Origin: an uncultured Oscillospiraceae bacterium
GTDB taxonomy: Bacteria > Bacillota_A > Clostridia > Oscillospirales > Oscillospiraceae
DNA: 6,122 bases
Direction: 5' to 3'
NCBI GenBank assembly: GCA_900754605.1
Contig: CAAEDK010000116.1
Location: forward strand, 1-6,122
The notes beneath the pieces were generated by a model that saw nothing but the letters and a program-made list of their open reading frames with translations, was not told the origin of the DNA and made no database searches. Position 1 is the stretch's first letter. Every line of letters starts with the position of its first letter. Made by a program: the position numbers and the translations under genes. This document shows positions 5,801-6,122 of this stretch, piece after piece.

Positions 5801-6122
5801 AAGAGAATCCCGAGCTTGAGATCATTCTGCCCACCCCCACCAAGGAGGGCTACACCTTCCTGTACTGGCAGGCGGAAGACGGTATGCATTATAAGGGTGG
5901 TGAAAAGGTCAAGGCCAGCGTGTTCCATGCCCTCACTGCGGTGTGGGAAAAGAACAGCGACCAGCCTTCTGGCGGCTCCTCCAACAACGAGCGCACCTAT
6001 GCCGTCGTGACTGAGGACGACGGACATGGCTTTGTGGCCGTCAGTGCGGACAAGGCCTCTGCCGGTACCCGTATCACCGTCACTGTGAAGCCCGACAGCG
6101 GTTATGAGCTGGATGAACTGAC
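2842..6122 (+). CDS. Exported multi-domain beta-helix surface protein with InlB-type repeats (3' truncated)
   Basis: The frame runs 1093 complete codons from ATG 2842 and leaves the window open. The start has AAAGGAG (2826-2832) 9 bases upstream, an in-frame TAA at 2836 and an immediate Sec signal peptide: MQKR, a hydrophobic core, then AFA|E with cleavage after residue 25. Next come a charged linker (26-90); a pectate-lyase-like beta-helix (about 91-310) with recurring FKGCTF/FDDCTF/MKDCTV rungs; a VGxxxYxxLxxA module (346-357) leading into a second helix block to about 640; a second copy (684-695) followed by LDLNGCTL and Gly-rich GGTI rungs to about 940; an InlB B-repeat (Flg_new) at about 994-1037 with KEGYTFLYW; a SGGSS linker; and the start of a divergent InlB repeat from about 1052. 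Likely a wall-associated adhesin or glycan-binding protein; no catalytic residues are recognised. The anchor (SLH, LPXTG or other) would lie beyond the edge. It has its own promoter and leader. Confidence 0.9.
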   Translation, partial: MQKRLLAIAMSLTMTFSLLPLSAFAEPVDEAEKNKMEISVEPIDDRMTEMEIGKSSTETEQNKKLNMQIFNQKDFPEQTGTTATDGDVVTTSEELANRIQTATDGATIVLGEGTFKTVHNPSPRKSLTFVGAGPKTIWEIGDLKSNTAGESNGDYSFDGCGSITFKNMTLKSDDKDYRGFIRIGNTVADNCVLEGKTAFWGYQTATFKGCTFNAPEGDYALWDYSTKNMVFDDCTFNISGKGVNVYVESGEAEPRTVTMKDCTVKSSASNKAFLNIKNNTQAYDIILIGTNSVEGLTADQTTGSVLYQVEASKITSTQKPVKVQEQAADGTLETIYEVKLPAVAKVGNTEYSTLTDAFSALSAENHVLTLIDQTAWTYQNIYWQAGDQSGSADTLRAAVQAAHAVHSAENIQIICKPETEIADSAAHIDVTRNISIYANGADFTGDDLSIGTYQAPEKEITSVNIYDAKNLVVWGQPVEGRADVWNINFVDCVNDGWNFLMYRGAEKSPAKLNLTLTNCRATGYTDSTVHTTADGSIRIKGCSFADNCAPVNIAHKQSGVMEVVIDSSTFTKCGKVSTNNYFAPVRFVNNNENGTLKAIVTKTTFIDRIGTNGDILIGDGRIGKASYDVELLVQNTEAQVQFQTPGYYNGEGEAINPDYLATAEVSKDETMDSSLSEQFAVAKVGTEFYPSLAEAIAASDSATVILLKNVTENVTIPKAKTITLDLNGCTLSGGTIAGRAALTNHGTVVIRDSGSGGEIIREDNGTSGYYTIDNQGTMTIENGKVYNRTGPMPQGSSLIRNAGNQEAILNILGGEIRHDGFIAIKNDDYGILNIAGGTITTSGDTATHTASAVQNWSKATITGGTINGTIWTGTWSDNLPASSTVIDGENVTITGQIVVRKETSGGQKPSIELKNGNFDISAWNVASGENVDVTVSGGSFTAPVAPEYLADGLNFEAKDSNGIYTYHTKIDDALDAAGSSGTVSSTEENPELEIILPTPTKEGYTFLYWQAEDGMHYKGGEKVKASVFHALTAVWEKNSDQPSGGSSNNERTYAVVTEDDGHGFVAVSADKASAGTRITVTVKPDSGYELDEL
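3877..3912 (+). repeat. First VGxxxYxxLxxA module motif in the surface protein
   Basis: Residues 346-357 read VGNTEYSTLTDA, preceded by VAK, and open the second beta-helix block. This motif commonly begins repeated beta-helix modules in Firmicutes surface proteins. The copy lacks the usual short TVxLLxDV strand in clear form; here it is VLTLIDQ at about residues 367-373. Confidence 0.65.
4891..4926 (+). repeat. Second VGxxxYxxLxxA module motif in the surface protein
   Basis: Residues 684-695 read VGTEFYPSLAEA, again preceded by VAK, and are followed by the classical continuation TVILLKNV and LDLNGCTLSG. The shared VAKVG start suggests an internal duplication of a module, while the DNA between copies is well diverged. 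The copies are 1014 bases apart. Confidence 0.7.
5641..6122 (+). other. GC-rich 3' segment of the surface-protein gene
   Basis: By hand count, GC per 60-base line is 27% at 3001-3060, 35% at 3301-3360 and 42% at 5581-5640, then 67% at 5641-5700, 50% at 5701-5760 and 58-63% in the last three full lines. The murI line 1861-1920 is 65%. Third codon positions switch to C/G (GCC, ACC, AAG, GAG) at the same point. The segment codes for the SGGSF rung, the InlB repeat and the following repeat, and looks native to the chromosome, while the part before it does not. Confidence 0.7.

Noticed and set aside
5275..6027. A 250-codon minus-strand frame opposite the surface-protein 3' part
   Set aside because: It crosses the composition boundary without any gene signal and lies opposite the InlB repeat coding sequence.

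Overview
The window looks like chromosome from a moderately GC-rich Gram-positive gut-type Clostridia, probably in or near Oscillospiraceae (Flavonifractor/Lawsonibacter-like). The reasons are a YycH/YycI pair (WalRK accessory proteins confined to Firmicutes), AGGAG-type ribosome sites, GC-rich codon use in the first three genes, and a Sec-exported surface protein built from beta-helix and InlB-type repeat modules. The taxonomic call is an inference; no marker gene settles it. All supported genes lie on the + strand.

Positions 1-2510 hold a cell-wall block. The 3' part of yycH is followed 5 bases later by complete yycI. After a 124-base gap comes complete murI (glutamate racemase), closed by a strong intrinsic terminator at 2477-2510. 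YycH and YycI are known as membrane-anchored regulators of the WalK kinase, which controls peptidoglycan remodelling; MurI makes D-glutamate for peptidoglycan. The yycI-murI gap contains a weak terminator-like hairpin, an extended -10 box and a very stable 7-bp hairpin just before the murI ribosome site, so murI may have its own start of transcription.

Positions 2511-2841 contain no convincing intact gene. The first half is GC-rich, hairpin-prone and encodes a degenerate dockerin/EF-hand-like stretch that may be a gene relic. The second half has a near-consensus sigma-A promoter with an extended -10 (2671-2699), then a roughly 136-base leader with mutually exclusive or pseudoknot-forming pairings: the best candidate here for an undescribed cis-regulatory RNA.

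Positions 2842-6122 are one long reading frame (1093 complete codons, running off the right edge) for an exported surface protein: signal peptide, charged linker, two beta-helix blocks with Cys-bearing rungs, a second VGxxxYxxLxxA module with a third Gly-rich beta-helix-like block, an InlB B-repeat (Flg_new) and the start of a divergent InlB repeat. GC rises abruptly near 5640, inside this frame, suggesting that a recombined or imported N-terminal ectodomain was joined to a native stalk/anchor. The anchor itself lies outside the window.
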